From NCBI RefSeq assembly GCF_018687715.1, contig NC_056762.1, forward strand, positions 20,659,364 to 20,723,363: 64,000 nt of DNA, in the 5' to 3' direction. This stretch comes from Carya illinoinensis (lineage: Eukaryota; Streptophyta; Magnoliopsida; Fagales; Juglandaceae). This document shows positions 62,101 to 62,869 of the stretch, one piece after another. The first letter of the stretch is position 1, and the number at the start of each line of letters is the position of its first letter. A program made the position numbers and the translations under genes. A model generated the notes under the pieces. That model did not search any database. It had not been told where the DNA came from and was given only the letters and a program-made list of their open reading frames with translations.

Positions 62101-62534
62101 ATAAGCTATATTTTCCACCGCAACCCCAAACATGCACTTACATTACAAATTAGAAGTTGATTGCTTCTCTTGGTAGTTTGAGTTGCACACGCATGTGCAG
62201 TGTTTAAGACTTTGATTCCAGTCTGCTGTAGTGTTCAAAGACAATTGCATAATCAACACATTATGGTGTTTTCTCTTGTCACATAAACTTTTCTATATAA
62301 TTGAAAATTACAAGTTCTGAAGTAAATATTCTGACCATCCTTCAGCCATAATTTGGAACTGGTGTTTTGTTTTCCAGTGTGACAGCAGAGAAGTGGGTTC
62401 CTATCATAGAAGTTCCTGTGAATAGTGTGAAGGTCTTCTTGGAGAAAAAGAAACAAGAAGGGTTCTCTATACTGGGATTAGAGCAAACAGCAAATAGTAT
62501 ACCTCTTGACCAGTATACCTTTCCTGCAAAGACG
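1561..62534 (+). CDS. TARBP1: TARBP1/Trm3-like tRNA (guanosine-2'-O-)methyltransferase, internal exons 1561..62534
   Basis: Twenty-six exons join in one frame: 1561-1835, 1952-2065, 6331-6593, 13255-13503, 13604-13759, 14223-14360, 14471-14713, 15752-15879, 16286-16409, 18042-18203, 18292-18439, 18515-18615, 23441-23602, 32823-32870, 33127-33234, 35711-35785, 36385-36435, 38064-38207, 38285-38415, 51765-51852, 53914-53973, 54041-54284, 54687-54776 (tentative), 61021-61172, 61256-61326, 62378-62534. The first ~1,070 residues are Leu-rich helical sequence of ARM/HEAT style. Residues ~1,110-1,227 begin a SpoU domain with motif 1 ([15 protein letters not shown] and the catalytic R). Known for the family: yeast Trm3 and human TARBP1 make Gm18 in tRNAs; the Arabidopsis counterpart is, from memory, At4g17610. 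SpoU motifs 2 and 3 and the stop codon must lie beyond 64000, and the N-terminus before base 1. Introns range from 67 bp to 13.3 kb; the large ones are transposon-filled. No exon carries a frameshift or stop, so the gene looks functional. Family membership is strong; substrate is inferred. Confidence 0.9.
1952..2065 (+). CDS. TARBP1: TARBP1-like exon W2 (residues ~92-129)
   Basis: Reads [13 protein letters not shown] then [21 protein letters not shown]. The acceptor ctaccag|TT and strong donor GGTG|gtaagt keep phase 1 on both sides. The intron before it is only 116 bp. The 4.3-kb intron after it is filled with LINE relics. Confidence 0.88.
2152..2303. mobile_element. Small foldback MITE (about 152 bp)
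   Basis: The arms are imperfect inverted repeats of about 45 bp: aactctttt, acttttttaca and actctgctttaaatg on the left pair with catttaaacagagctgtaaa and gttaaaagagtt on the right. No coding capacity. It starts 87 bp after the W2 donor. Confidence 0.65.
2304..2930. other. Intron sequence, nothing recognised
   Basis: AT-rich intron. No element termini or coding potential beyond short chance frames. Confidence 0.5.
2930..4050 (-). mobile_element. Antisense LINE fragments, partly duplicated
   Basis: Minus-strand reading around 3220-3450 gives [20 protein letters not shown] then [10 protein letters not shown], the region between RT and the zf-RVT domain in plant L1-like LINEs. A diverged second copy of the same block lies at about 3545-3790. 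From 3800 to 4050 the minus strand reads [20 protein letters not shown], also LINE-like. Heavily broken. Confidence 0.6.
4050..5520 (+). pseudogene. LINE reverse transcriptase relic with its own A-rich tail
   Basis: Reads [19 protein letters not shown] (RT block), [11 protein letters not shown] (the usual ADDT replaced, so catalytic Asp residues are lost), [19 protein letters not shown] and [20 protein letters not shown]. Frames change several times after 4500. The 3' end at about 5400-5520 has the LINE-family tail (ttttgtatactttctatgta) and an A-rich run. It lies sense to the host gene. Confidence 0.8.
5521..6062 (+). pseudogene. 5'-truncated LINE 3' end (zf-RVT domain)
   Basis: Starts directly after the preceding A-rich tail and reads [38 protein letters not shown] and [15 protein letters not shown]. 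This is the zf-RVT zinc-binding region with C-x2-C-x4-H-x4-C-like spacing, one Cys replaced (CFMLK). It ends with gtatacttcctgtgtacttg and a cluster of aataaaat signals. A separate insertion from the previous one. Confidence 0.8.
6331..6593 (+). CDS. TARBP1: TARBP1-like exon W3 (residues ~130-217)
   Basis: Starts after tttattctag and joins W2 to read [17 protein letters not shown]. Continues through [19 protein letters not shown] and [14 protein letters not shown], ending MPILK before gtttgcc. It ends on a whole codon. One of the largest exons here (263 bp), flanked by introns of 4.3 and 6.7 kb. Confidence 0.9.
6816..7145 (+). other. Unassigned open frame in intron 3
   Basis: A 109-codon frame beginning with an ATG at 6816. 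It includes [20 protein letters not shown] and [21 protein letters not shown] recognise no family. The composition looks coding-like, so it may be a relic of a transposon ORF, probably the linker region of a LINE. It lacks the splice signals needed for a host exon. Confidence 0.3.
7146..8309. other. Intron sequence, nothing recognised
   Basis: AT-rich intron with no convincing coding region or element ends. Confidence 0.5.
8310..9110 (-). pseudogene. Old LTR-retrotransposon relic: LTR-like segment plus copia RNase H tail
   Basis: On the minus strand at about 8940-9105 I read [20 protein letters not shown] then FMKFGDQ, a stop, and [10 protein letters not shown]. This is the C-terminus of a copia RNase H (usual form HIEVDCHFIRE...DIFTK). 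The segment 8310-8765 carries ggtttacatggttcagcact, typical of plant LTRs, and would be the 3' LTR of an antisense element. A short antisense LINE tail (about 8800-8870) lies between. A different, older family from Copia-1 to Copia-4. Confidence 0.55.
9111..9714. other. Intron sequence with a GT/TA simple repeat
   Basis: A short tgtgtgtatatgtgtgcgtg / atatatat tract at about 9421-9457 is the only structure seen. Confidence 0.5.
9868..10048. mobile_element. MITE family B, copy 1, inside a LINE
   Basis: Right end gtatccaaacagggcc and decayed left end gtgccatttagatagtgag are inverted counterparts. The interior aatattattttt, ttgaattgtttattatattt and gtaatgatgagata matches the copies at 12767-12982 and 23743-24081. 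It interrupts the LINE RT just before the ADDT block. Confidence 0.75.
11156..11666. mobile_element. Non-autonomous hAT-like element, 511 bp, GC-rich
   Basis: Begins TAGTGCTGCTACCTGC and ends GTTGCCACCCCTA; the right end inverted reads TAGGGGTGGCAAC, a common hAT-type terminus. It is flanked by near-identical 8-bp repeats, aaggtacc (11148-11155) and aaggtact (11667-11674), as expected of hAT. It interrupts the LINE zf-RVT region at AAGGTnCC. The outer thirds are GC-rich; the middle has (ga) and (ta) tracts. No transposase. Confidence 0.75.
12240..12766. other. Intron sequence, nothing recognised
   Basis: AT-rich, with a small tandem echo of ggatcttaaa(c/t)gctgcttggtt at about 12630-12680. 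No coding potential. Confidence 0.5.
12767..12982. mobile_element. MITE family B, copy 2 (216 bp)
   Basis: Terminal inverted repeats: left taggtttggatagtgagatg, right (inverted) caggtttggcaagtgggatg. The interior AT-rich body matches the other family-B copies. Ends 272 bp before exon W4. Confidence 0.8.
13255..13503 (+). CDS. TARBP1: TARBP1-like exon W4 (residues ~218-300)
   Basis: Begins [12 protein letters not shown] after ctgtgcag and contains [20 protein letters not shown], a clearly amphipathic helix. Ends AEIFLLIL before gtactgg. Phase 0 on both sides. It opens the dense exon cluster W4-W12. Confidence 0.88.
13604..13759 (+). CDS. TARBP1: TARBP1-like exon W5 (residues ~301-352)
   Basis: Reads [17 protein letters not shown] and then a Ser/Arg-rich loop, [19 protein letters not shown]. 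Acceptor cttgcag|GAGG, donor GCT|gtaaat, phase 0 on both sides. The preceding intron is 100 bp. Confidence 0.88.
14223..14360 (+). CDS. TARBP1: TARBP1-like exon W6 (residues ~353-398)
   Basis: Reads [20 protein letters not shown] and ends FPSCDSE. The acceptor is gtaaacag|GTAAC. Continuity with W7 requires splicing at GAG|gcatgt, a GC donor. A GT donor 4 bp downstream works only with a different acceptor. Start is secure; the 3' edge is moderately secure. Confidence 0.8.
14361..14470 (+). other. Intron between W6 and W7 with GC donor
   Basis: The junction that gives uninterrupted reading [16 protein letters not shown] uses GAG|gcatgt at the 5' side and gtag|ACT at the 3' side, making a GC-AG intron of 110 bp. 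The alternative GT donor (CAT|gttgca) with acceptor ggag|CAGAA is in phase but both sites are weak. Confidence 0.65.
14471..14713 (+). CDS. TARBP1: TARBP1-like exon W7 (residues ~399-479)
   Basis: Reads [20 protein letters not shown], then [18 protein letters not shown] and [11 protein letters not shown]. The acceptor is ccaatgtag|ACTGG and the donor AAG|gttatg. A later acceptor inside (ttgcag at about 14495) would break the frame with W6. Confidence 0.85.
14714..15751 (+). repeat. Intron 7 with duplicated CT-tract segment (15317-15427)
   Basis: A (ct)n tract followed by atttttttaaatcttaatgt and caacaaatcaagcggg is repeated twice in tandem, the second with a shorter CT run. The rest of the 1-kb intron shows no element. 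Confidence 0.7.
15752..15879 (+). CDS. TARBP1: TARBP1-like exon W8 (residues ~480-522)
   Basis: Reads [20 protein letters not shown], then [21 protein letters not shown]. Acceptor cttattcag|TGG and strong donor GAGAG|gtaaga. It ends two bases into a codon, completed by the C at 16286. Confidence 0.88.
16286..16409 (+). CDS. TARBP1: TARBP1-like exon W9 (residues ~523-563)
   Basis: Joins W8 to read [20 protein letters not shown], followed by [21 protein letters not shown]. Acceptor atttgcag|C, donor CCAG|gtccac, ending on a whole codon. Confidence 0.88.
16410..16969 (+). other. Intron 9 5' part, nothing recognised
   Basis: Ordinary intron sequence before the antisense LINE pieces that start near 16970. 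Confidence 0.5.
16970..17430 (-). pseudogene. 5'-truncated antisense LINE 3' end
   Basis: Minus strand reads [20 protein letters not shown] then [18 protein letters not shown], an intact-looking zf-RVT zinc knuckle (C, C, H, C). It ends at about 16980 with the LINE family tail (gtacacaggagatatacaaa on the plus strand). Confidence 0.8.
17431..17960 (-). mobile_element. Probable antisense LINE ORF1/linker fragment
   Basis: Minus-strand frames include [20 protein letters not shown], in the style of the region between ORF1 and the endonuclease of the LINEs here. It abuts the truncated zf-RVT fragment directly, so it may be a rearranged part of the same insertion. Identification is weak. Confidence 0.35.
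18042..18203 (+). CDS. TARBP1: TARBP1-like exon W10 (residues ~564-617)
   Basis: Reads [20 protein letters not shown], then [20 protein letters not shown] and KAPGPLKW. The acceptor used is atgtttcag|ATGATG. Another AG 22 bp upstream (atttcag|GATT) shifts the frame, reaches a stop and loses this conserved-looking peptide. The intron before it (1.6 kb) holds an antisense LINE fragment. Confidence 0.9.
18292..18439 (+). CDS. TARBP1: TARBP1-like exon W11 (residues ~618-666)
   Basis: Reads [20 protein letters not shown], then [20 protein letters not shown]. Acceptor tttgttgcag|TTA, donor TCTG|gtatgt. Separated from W10 by 88 bp and from W12 by 75 bp, typical short plant introns. Confidence 0.92.
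18515..18615 (+). CDS. TARBP1: TARBP1-like exon W12 (residues ~667-700)
   Basis: Joins W11 as [18 protein letters not shown], then [16 protein letters not shown], an acidic conserved stretch of the family. Acceptor cttttacag|TT, donor GAA|gtaatc. A 4.8-kb intron with a LINE and a Tourist-like MITE follows. Confidence 0.92.
18616..19089 (+). other. Intron 12 5' part, nothing certain
   Basis: May contain a decayed 5' extension of the LINE that follows, for example around 18900-18990, but no frame could be followed. Confidence 0.4.
19090..22045 (+). pseudogene. LINE relic: EN-RT linker, RT and zf-RVT
   Basis: Reads [32 protein letters not shown] and [19 protein letters not shown], then a stop, then [22 protein letters not shown] follows: [36 protein letters not shown] and [16 protein letters not shown] (ADDT changed to ADNT, losing one catalytic Asp). 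zf-RVT remnants lie at 21590-21720. Several stops and frameshifts. Sense to the host gene, in intron 12. Confidence 0.85.
22109..22718. mobile_element. Tourist-like (PIF/Harbinger) MITE, 610 bp
   Basis: Ends are gagcatccttatcgcattcc and, inverted from the right, gagcatccccatccggtttc. A 3-bp taa flanks both sides (22106-22108 and 22719-22721), the PIF/Harbinger signature. The body is very AT-rich with no transposase. Lies just downstream of the LINE 3' end. Confidence 0.85.
22722..23440 (+). other. Intron 12 3' part, nothing recognised
   Basis: AT-rich intron running to the W13 acceptor. No element ends seen. Confidence 0.5.
23441..23602 (+). CDS. TARBP1: TARBP1-like exon W13 (residues ~701-754)
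   Basis: Reads [20 protein letters not shown], then [20 protein letters not shown] and [10 protein letters not shown]. Acceptor cttgtcag|GTATT, donor GTG|gtagct, phase 0 on both sides. The 9.2-kb intron after it contains Copia-1. Confidence 0.92.
23743..24081. mobile_element. MITE family B, copy 3 (339 bp)
   Basis: Begins ggggatgcctgaggaatgag and ends atatgtttccaaacatcccc; inverted, the right end reads ggggatgtttgg. The interior shares tattatttttgttttgggat and ttgaattgtt with copies 1 and 2 but is longer, so it may be a sub-family. Confidence 0.7.
24082..25256 (-). other. Intron 13 sequence, coding-like antisense stretch next to Copia-1
   Basis: Nothing is recognised from 24082 to about 24890. 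From 24967 to 25260 the minus strand is open ([40 protein letters not shown]). Sequence on the other side of Copia-1 (30430-30980) appears to be its continuation. Possibly a decayed LINE linker or ORF1; not identified. Confidence 0.35.
25262..25494 (-). repeat. Copia-1 3' LTR (233 bp)
   Basis: TGTC...GACA ends. Differs from the 5' LTR by a 5-bp insertion (ggcct) and two substitutions. Contains a short internal repeat, aaacaaatatgg twice. Confidence 0.92.
25502..28801 (-). pseudogene. Copia-1 pol: protease, integrase, RT, RNase H (disrupted)
   Basis: In order on the minus strand: protease [12 protein letters not shown] (28600); GAG-pre-integrase [11 protein letters not shown]; integrase [27 protein letters not shown] and [10 protein letters not shown], with D-D-E residues present; [23 protein letters not shown], then YVDDIVITG; RNase [19 protein letters not shown] and HADNTSAIQ, ending [11 protein letters not shown] at 25502. 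Breaks: stops near 28668 and 27645, and a one-base deletion near 26575 just after YGLKQAPR that separates the first half of RT from YVDD. Otherwise every domain keeps its key residues. Confidence 0.9.
28802..29619 (-). pseudogene. Copia-1 gag with two CCHC zinc knuckles
   Basis: The ATG at 29619 starts [20 protein letters not shown], the copia gag N-terminus, and continues [23 protein letters not shown] and [20 protein letters not shown]. Two knuckles follow: [14 protein letters not shown] and [15 protein letters not shown] stop at about 28802 cuts it from pol, which shares the frame in intact relatives. The upstream open frame to 29784 is leader sequence. Confidence 0.88.
29880..30030 (-). 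repeat. Tandem repeats in the Copia-1 leader
   Basis: The block ctcaaactgaaacagag(a/g)ctgccga(a/g)aaacactaccccagaaac agaatgccga is repeated with a period of about 72 bp, within a wider tract of gctgccgaga motifs between the primer-binding site and gag. A similar tract of tgccga motifs lies in the Copia-2 leader. Confidence 0.75.
30197..30424 (-). repeat. Copia-1 5' LTR (228 bp)
   Basis: Same ends as the 3' LTR. On the minus strand it is followed directly by the primer-binding site tggtatcaagagcc. Confidence 0.92.
30430..31000 (-). repeat. Coding-like antisense sequence with a ~180-bp tandem duplication
   Basis: Two copies (about 30627-30782 and 30813-30962) share ggagctcgtggaattagtgg (or a one-base variant), gttagtcatta(a/g)gctcac and tccatgctttctaata. 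The minus strand reads [20 protein letters not shown] in the first copy. Not identified; it is probably part of the older element that Copia-1 interrupted. Confidence 0.6.
31001..32822 (+). other. Intron 13 3' part: small relics only
   Basis: A short antisense LINE-tail-like piece (about 31300-31440) and a segment starting ggggtgtaaacgagtcgag (31862) with repeated gagtcgagct motifs to about 32390, resembling the terminus of a common plant DNA element with its far end lost. No exon seen before W14. Confidence 0.4.
32823..32870 (+). CDS. TARBP1: TARBP1-like exon W14 (16 codons)
   Basis: A 48-bp exon reading [16 protein letters not shown] between gatgtag and gtgagaat, phase 0 on both sides. It is the smallest exon recovered and lies 9.2 kb from W13. 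The peptide joins smoothly to LLDSV before and [10 protein letters not shown] after. Confidence 0.85.
33127..33234 (+). CDS. TARBP1: TARBP1-like exon W15 (residues ~771-806)
   Basis: Reads [20 protein letters not shown], then [16 protein letters not shown]. Acceptor ctttgacag|ATCC, donor TGT|gtacgt, phase 0 on both sides. The basic helix plus FxxED pattern suits an ARM/HEAT repeat. Confidence 0.9.
33880..35330 (-). pseudogene. Antisense LINE pieces (zf-RVT and RT C-terminus)
   Basis: At 33950-34265 the minus strand reads [20 protein letters not shown] then [10 protein letters not shown], a zf-RVT domain. At 34570-34870 it reads [20 protein letters not shown] and [14 protein letters not shown]. 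At 35091-35300 it reads [20 protein letters not shown]. The order matches one decayed antisense LINE 3' half, with an unrelated AT-rich stretch at 34270-34400. Confidence 0.75.
35331..35710 (+). other. Intron 15 end, nothing recognised
   Basis: AT-rich sequence up to the W16 acceptor. A 65-codon plus-strand frame at 35309-35506 has no recognisable homology. Confidence 0.45.
35711..35785 (+). CDS. TARBP1: TARBP1-like exon W16 (25 codons)
   Basis: Reads [20 protein letters not shown] then KFPSL. Acceptor ttactgcag|AGAA, donor CTG|gtatga, phase 0 on both sides. The 2.5-kb intron before it holds antisense LINE pieces. Confidence 0.9.
35786..36384 (+). other. Intron 16, nothing recognised
   Basis: A 599-bp intron with no element ends or coding signal. 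Confidence 0.5.
36385..36435 (+). CDS. TARBP1: TARBP1-like exon W17 (17 codons)
   Basis: A 51-bp exon reading [17 protein letters not shown] between aatcacag and gtatat, phase 0. A MITE (36560-36737) and a LINE fragment (37225-37975) occupy the intron after it. Confidence 0.88.
36560..36737. mobile_element. MITE family A, copy 2 (about 178 bp)
   Basis: Collinear with 311-491: agaaatgctttagccacaaa at the left, tacttttgtgggatttcttt and tgtgacgatagca at the right, same centre. Flanked by aattcttaag on the left and aattcgttaag just beyond the right end, a possible 9-10 bp target duplication with one indel. That would suggest a Mutator-type origin. Confidence 0.75.
37225..37975 (+). pseudogene. 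5'-truncated LINE 3' end in intron 17
   Basis: Plus strand reads [38 protein letters not shown] (zf-RVT, key Cys/His kept), [12 protein letters not shown] and [11 protein letters not shown]. It ends near 37970 in the LINE tail without a long poly-A. Frames change at least twice. Confidence 0.8.
38064..38207 (+). CDS. TARBP1: TARBP1-like exon W18 (residues ~849-896)
   Basis: Reads [20 protein letters not shown], then [20 protein letters not shown] and GFTQ, a typical HEAT helix pair. Acceptor aatgcag|GCAC, donor CAG|gtcatt. The next intron is only 77 bp. Confidence 0.92.
38285..38415 (+). CDS. TARBP1: TARBP1-like exon W19 (residues ~897-940)
   Basis: Reads [20 protein letters not shown], then [20 protein letters not shown]. 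Acceptor ttggcag|CTAC, donor TGCG|gtataa, ending two bases into an Arg codon. Followed by the largest intron here, 13.3 kb, with Copia-2 and a rearranged LINE. Confidence 0.9.
38416..38870 (+). other. Intron 19 5' part, nothing recognised
   Basis: AT-rich intron before the LINE cluster. Confidence 0.5.
38870..39600 (-). pseudogene. Antisense LINE 3' fragment, strongly decayed
   Basis: The minus strand resembles the zf-RVT and RT-linker region: plus-strand words acatacagaaccattcaatc, gtccaagataaggatcttcc and ccacctcccaatc match the antisense of the other LINE copies. No long frame survives. Confidence 0.55.
39640..41060 (+). pseudogene. LINE ORF1 region relic
   Basis: Plus strand reads [20 protein letters not shown], then [29 protein letters not shown] and [16 protein letters not shown]. 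This is the style of plant L1-like ORF1 N-terminal regions, which I recognise with moderate confidence. It is followed by Gly/Ala-rich linker frames (40486-40960). It sits directly upstream of the (GA)n tract and the inverted endonuclease piece. Confidence 0.55.
41078..41138. repeat. (GA)n microsatellite, about 60 bp
   Basis: A pure gagaga run at the junction between the plus-strand ORF1 relic and the minus-strand LINE endonuclease fragment. Confidence 0.95.
41185..41434 (-). repeat. Copia-2 3' LTR (250 bp)
   Basis: Begins tgtcagatttgg and ends tttcctttgata on the plus strand. Lacks the 32-bp duplication seen in the 5' LTR. Confidence 0.9.
41442..44760 (-). pseudogene. Copia-2 pol (disrupted)
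   Basis: Protease [12 protein letters not shown]; pre-integrase [12 protein letters not shown]; integrase [13 protein letters not shown] then [12 protein letters not shown], where the usual RTDSGGEY is changed and the catalytic Asp is lost; [10 protein letters not shown] follows a stop near 43711. RT fragments [19 protein letters not shown] and [16 protein letters not shown]; RNase [19 protein letters not shown] and [10 protein letters not shown] followed by a stop at 41648, then a short degraded tail to 41442. Frameshifts near 42740 and 42530 split the RT. Clearly inactive. Confidence 0.88.
44764..45563 (-). pseudogene. Copia-2 gag with two zinc knuckles
   Basis: Starts [20 protein letters not shown], then [11 protein letters not shown] and [21 protein letters not shown] frameshift near 45296 follows, then [20 protein letters not shown] and knuckles [14 protein letters not shown] and [14 protein letters not shown], ending in a stop at 44764. 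It is separated from pol by a few codons. Confidence 0.87.
45913..46194 (-). repeat. Copia-2 5' LTR (282 bp)
   Basis: As the 3' LTR but with a 32-bp internal tandem duplication (aatctcaacaaactacatct... repeated at about 46001-46060). Confidence 0.9.
46870..49390 (+). pseudogene. LINE RT and zf-RVT relic
   Basis: Reads [79 protein letters not shown] and then NLSHL-stop-, where a small deletion removes the start of the LLFADDT block. Continues [30 protein letters not shown], and two copies of the zf-RVT knuckle (48.7-49.0 kb). It ends with gtgtacttgggtaatgcc and an A-run at 49381. A G-run interrupts it at about 48189-48210. Inactive. Confidence 0.85.
48688..48989 (+). repeat. 151-bp tandem duplication of the LINE zinc-knuckle region
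   Basis: The two copies (48688-48838 and 48839-48989) both read [24 protein letters not shown] and [10 protein letters not shown] with a few substitutions. The offset is 151 bp, which is not a multiple of three. Confidence 0.88.
49400..50210 (-). pseudogene. Antisense LINE RT fragment
   Basis: Minus strand, from right to left: [20 protein letters not shown], then [20 protein letters not shown], then [20 protein letters not shown] and [20 protein letters not shown]. These are consecutive parts of the LINE RT with internal deletions. Lies tail to tail with the preceding plus-strand LINE. Confidence 0.75.
50283..50356. repeat. Short hairpin (inverted repeat, arms ~25 bp, loop ~22 bp)
   Basis: accaaatggaacccacattt and its near-perfect inverse acgtgggttccatttggt face each other, with gaga / tctc extending the stem. 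No flanking duplication seen. Could be a solo foldback or an inverted terminal remnant. Confidence 0.7.
50357..51764 (+). other. Intron 19 3' part, nothing recognised
   Basis: AT-rich intron to the W20 acceptor. Open frames at 50639-50891 are short and without recognisable similarity. Confidence 0.5.
51765..51852 (+). CDS. TARBP1: TARBP1-like exon W20 (29 codons)
   Basis: Completes the split codon from W19 and reads [20 protein letters not shown] then GGIFVNRVE. Acceptor atttcag|CTTACG, donor GAG|gtcagg. Phase agreement across the 13.3-kb intron supports the join. Confidence 0.9.
51853..53913 (+). other. Intron 20 (2.1 kb), no element recognised
   Basis: No terminal repeats, LINE or copia words found on either strand. 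It is the longest intron here without a visible transposon. Confidence 0.5.
53914..53973 (+). CDS. TARBP1: TARBP1-like exon W21 (20 codons)
   Basis: A 60-bp exon reading [20 protein letters not shown]. Acceptor gttgaag|GAAC, strong donor AAT|gtaaga, phase 0. The 67-bp intron after it is the smallest in the window. Confidence 0.85.
54041..54284 (+). CDS. TARBP1: TARBP1-like exon W22 (residues ~990-1070), hydrophilic linker
   Basis: Begins [20 protein letters not shown] and continues as a charged, low-hydrophobicity stretch with [20 protein letters not shown]. This looks like a flexible linker between the helical region and the methyltransferase domain. Acceptor ggtgcag|GATG, donor TTCG|gtatgt, leaving one base for the next exon. 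Confidence 0.9.
54687..54776 (+). CDS. TARBP1: Tentative TARBP1-like exon W23 (30 codons)
   Basis: An open stretch reading [20 protein letters not shown] then STSSSS, closed by a good donor (TCGG|gtatgc). It leaves phase 1, exactly what W24 needs. Two acceptors keep phase with W22: aaacaag|GA (used here) and aaaag|GT 6 bp later. Both have weak pyrimidine tracts. W22 can also join W24 directly in phase, so this may be a cassette exon or a chance open frame. It is Ser/Lys-rich, as expected of a linker. Confidence 0.5.
54777..55232 (+). other. Intron sequence between tentative W23 and the interrupted MITE
   Basis: No element termini or coding signals recognised. Confidence 0.45.
55548..55766 (-). 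repeat. Copia-3 3' LTR (219 bp)
   Basis: Begins tgtcaaagtg and ends tccattgaca; shares ggacagcaaagctgtccatt and tacaatctgtcaaatatta with the Copia-1 LTR. Confidence 0.88.
56960..57207. mobile_element. Unidentified A-tailed insert in Copia-3 RT (about 247 bp)
   Basis: Relative to Copia-1 the sequence between gatcccc and gaagaaaa gains about 247 bp beginning accccttatgagtagg and ending in A-runs (57169-57205). Short repeats flank it: ccccaggaag on the left, acccatgaag on the right. The A-tail and flanking repeat suggest LINE-mediated retroposition of an unknown transcript. No known SINE promoter boxes recognised. Confidence 0.6.
57679..57800 (+). mobile_element. 5'-truncated tRNA-derived SINE (Au-like) in Copia-3
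   Basis: Begins agttcgagtcccctc (box-B-like) and runs through gtctcgtgggattagtcgag and gctggcccggacacc to a poly-A of about 17, the 3' end style of Au-type plant SINEs. Perfect direct repeats of about 20 bp (starting agagtgacgtacc, ending taagact) flank it at 57659-57678 and 57802-57821. Such long duplications are typical of LINE-driven insertion. Confidence 0.85.
59458..60205 (-). pseudogene. Copia-3 gag, one zinc knuckle lost
   Basis: A start like MDSTPMC is followed by a stop. Recognisable parts are [38 protein letters not shown] and [20 protein letters not shown]. Compared with Copia-1, sequence between the HGSSGT segment and [10 protein letters not shown] is deleted, removing the first CCHC knuckle. 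Confidence 0.8.
60422..60620 (+). mobile_element. Possible tRNA-derived SINE remnant
   Basis: Starts next to the MITE end with gggtgtgctccctccaggtc and aaggtttgaatcc, the latter resembling a tRNA T-arm/box B. No complete tRNA fold, poly-A or clear flanking duplication is seen. Confidence 0.35.
61021..61172 (+). CDS. TARBP1: TARBP1-like exon W24: start of SpoU domain, motif 1
   Basis: Reads [20 protein letters not shown], then [20 protein letters not shown] and LARTCE. The N-x-x-G-x-x-R of NLAGLAR is SpoU motif 1, whose Arg is the catalytic residue in this superfamily. Acceptor gaagcag|AAATGG, donor GAG|gtatgt. The intron before it (6.2 kb if W23 is used) contains Copia-3. Confidence 0.93.
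61256..61326 (+). CDS. TARBP1: TARBP1-like exon W25: SpoU domain core strand/helix
   Basis: Reads [20 protein letters not shown] then QLI, the conserved run after motif 1. Acceptor cctatcag|GTATT, donor ATCAG|gttttg, ending two bases into a Ser codon completed by W26. Confidence 0.92.
61773..62137. mobile_element. Tourist-like MITE family C, copy 2 (365 bp)
   Basis: Left end gagcctgtttgggattgag and inverted right end gtgcatgtttggggttgcg match family C copy 1. tta flanks both sides (61770-61772 and 62138-62140), the PIF/Harbinger signature. The interior has repeated ataagctata words near 62050-62110. Lies in the intron between W25 and W26. Confidence 0.85.
62378..62534 (+). CDS. TARBP1: TARBP1-like exon W26: SpoU domain, middle part
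   Basis: Reads [20 protein letters not shown], then [20 protein letters not shown] and TFPAKT. Acceptor gttttccag|TG, strong donor ACG|gtaagt. SpoU motifs 2 and 3 (cofactor site and knot) are not found before base 64000 and should lie in the next exon, past Copia-4. Confidence 0.92.
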
Positions 62535-62869
62535 GTAAGTTATTCTTTGATTTCAGGCCTTCAAGTTCATTTAGCATTAGTTGTTGGAACTTCATGGAAT
62601 ATATTATGTATCTCTACAGTTTTCTTCCATTCCCTTTCCCTTTCTTTTCTTTTTTTCCCCCGAGTGTCTTACTGTAATACTTGGTTCAGAAAAGTTAATT
62701 AGAGCTATACTTCTTAAAACGATAGAGAGAGATAGAGAAAAAGAAAAAAGAGAAGGGGGGGGGGGGGGGGGGTGCTTTGGATCTGCTGCAGGAGGAAGAG
62801 AGGAAAAATTACAATTTTTACTTCCTTTTCCTTGTTTTAATATTTTCCACCTCCTGCTTGGGCCCTTCG
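62535..62869 (+). other. Intron after W26, with G and GA tracts
   Basis: Contains a gagagagatagagaaa stretch and a poly-G run (about 62756-62772). No element ends recognised before the Copia-4 LTR. Confidence 0.5.
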
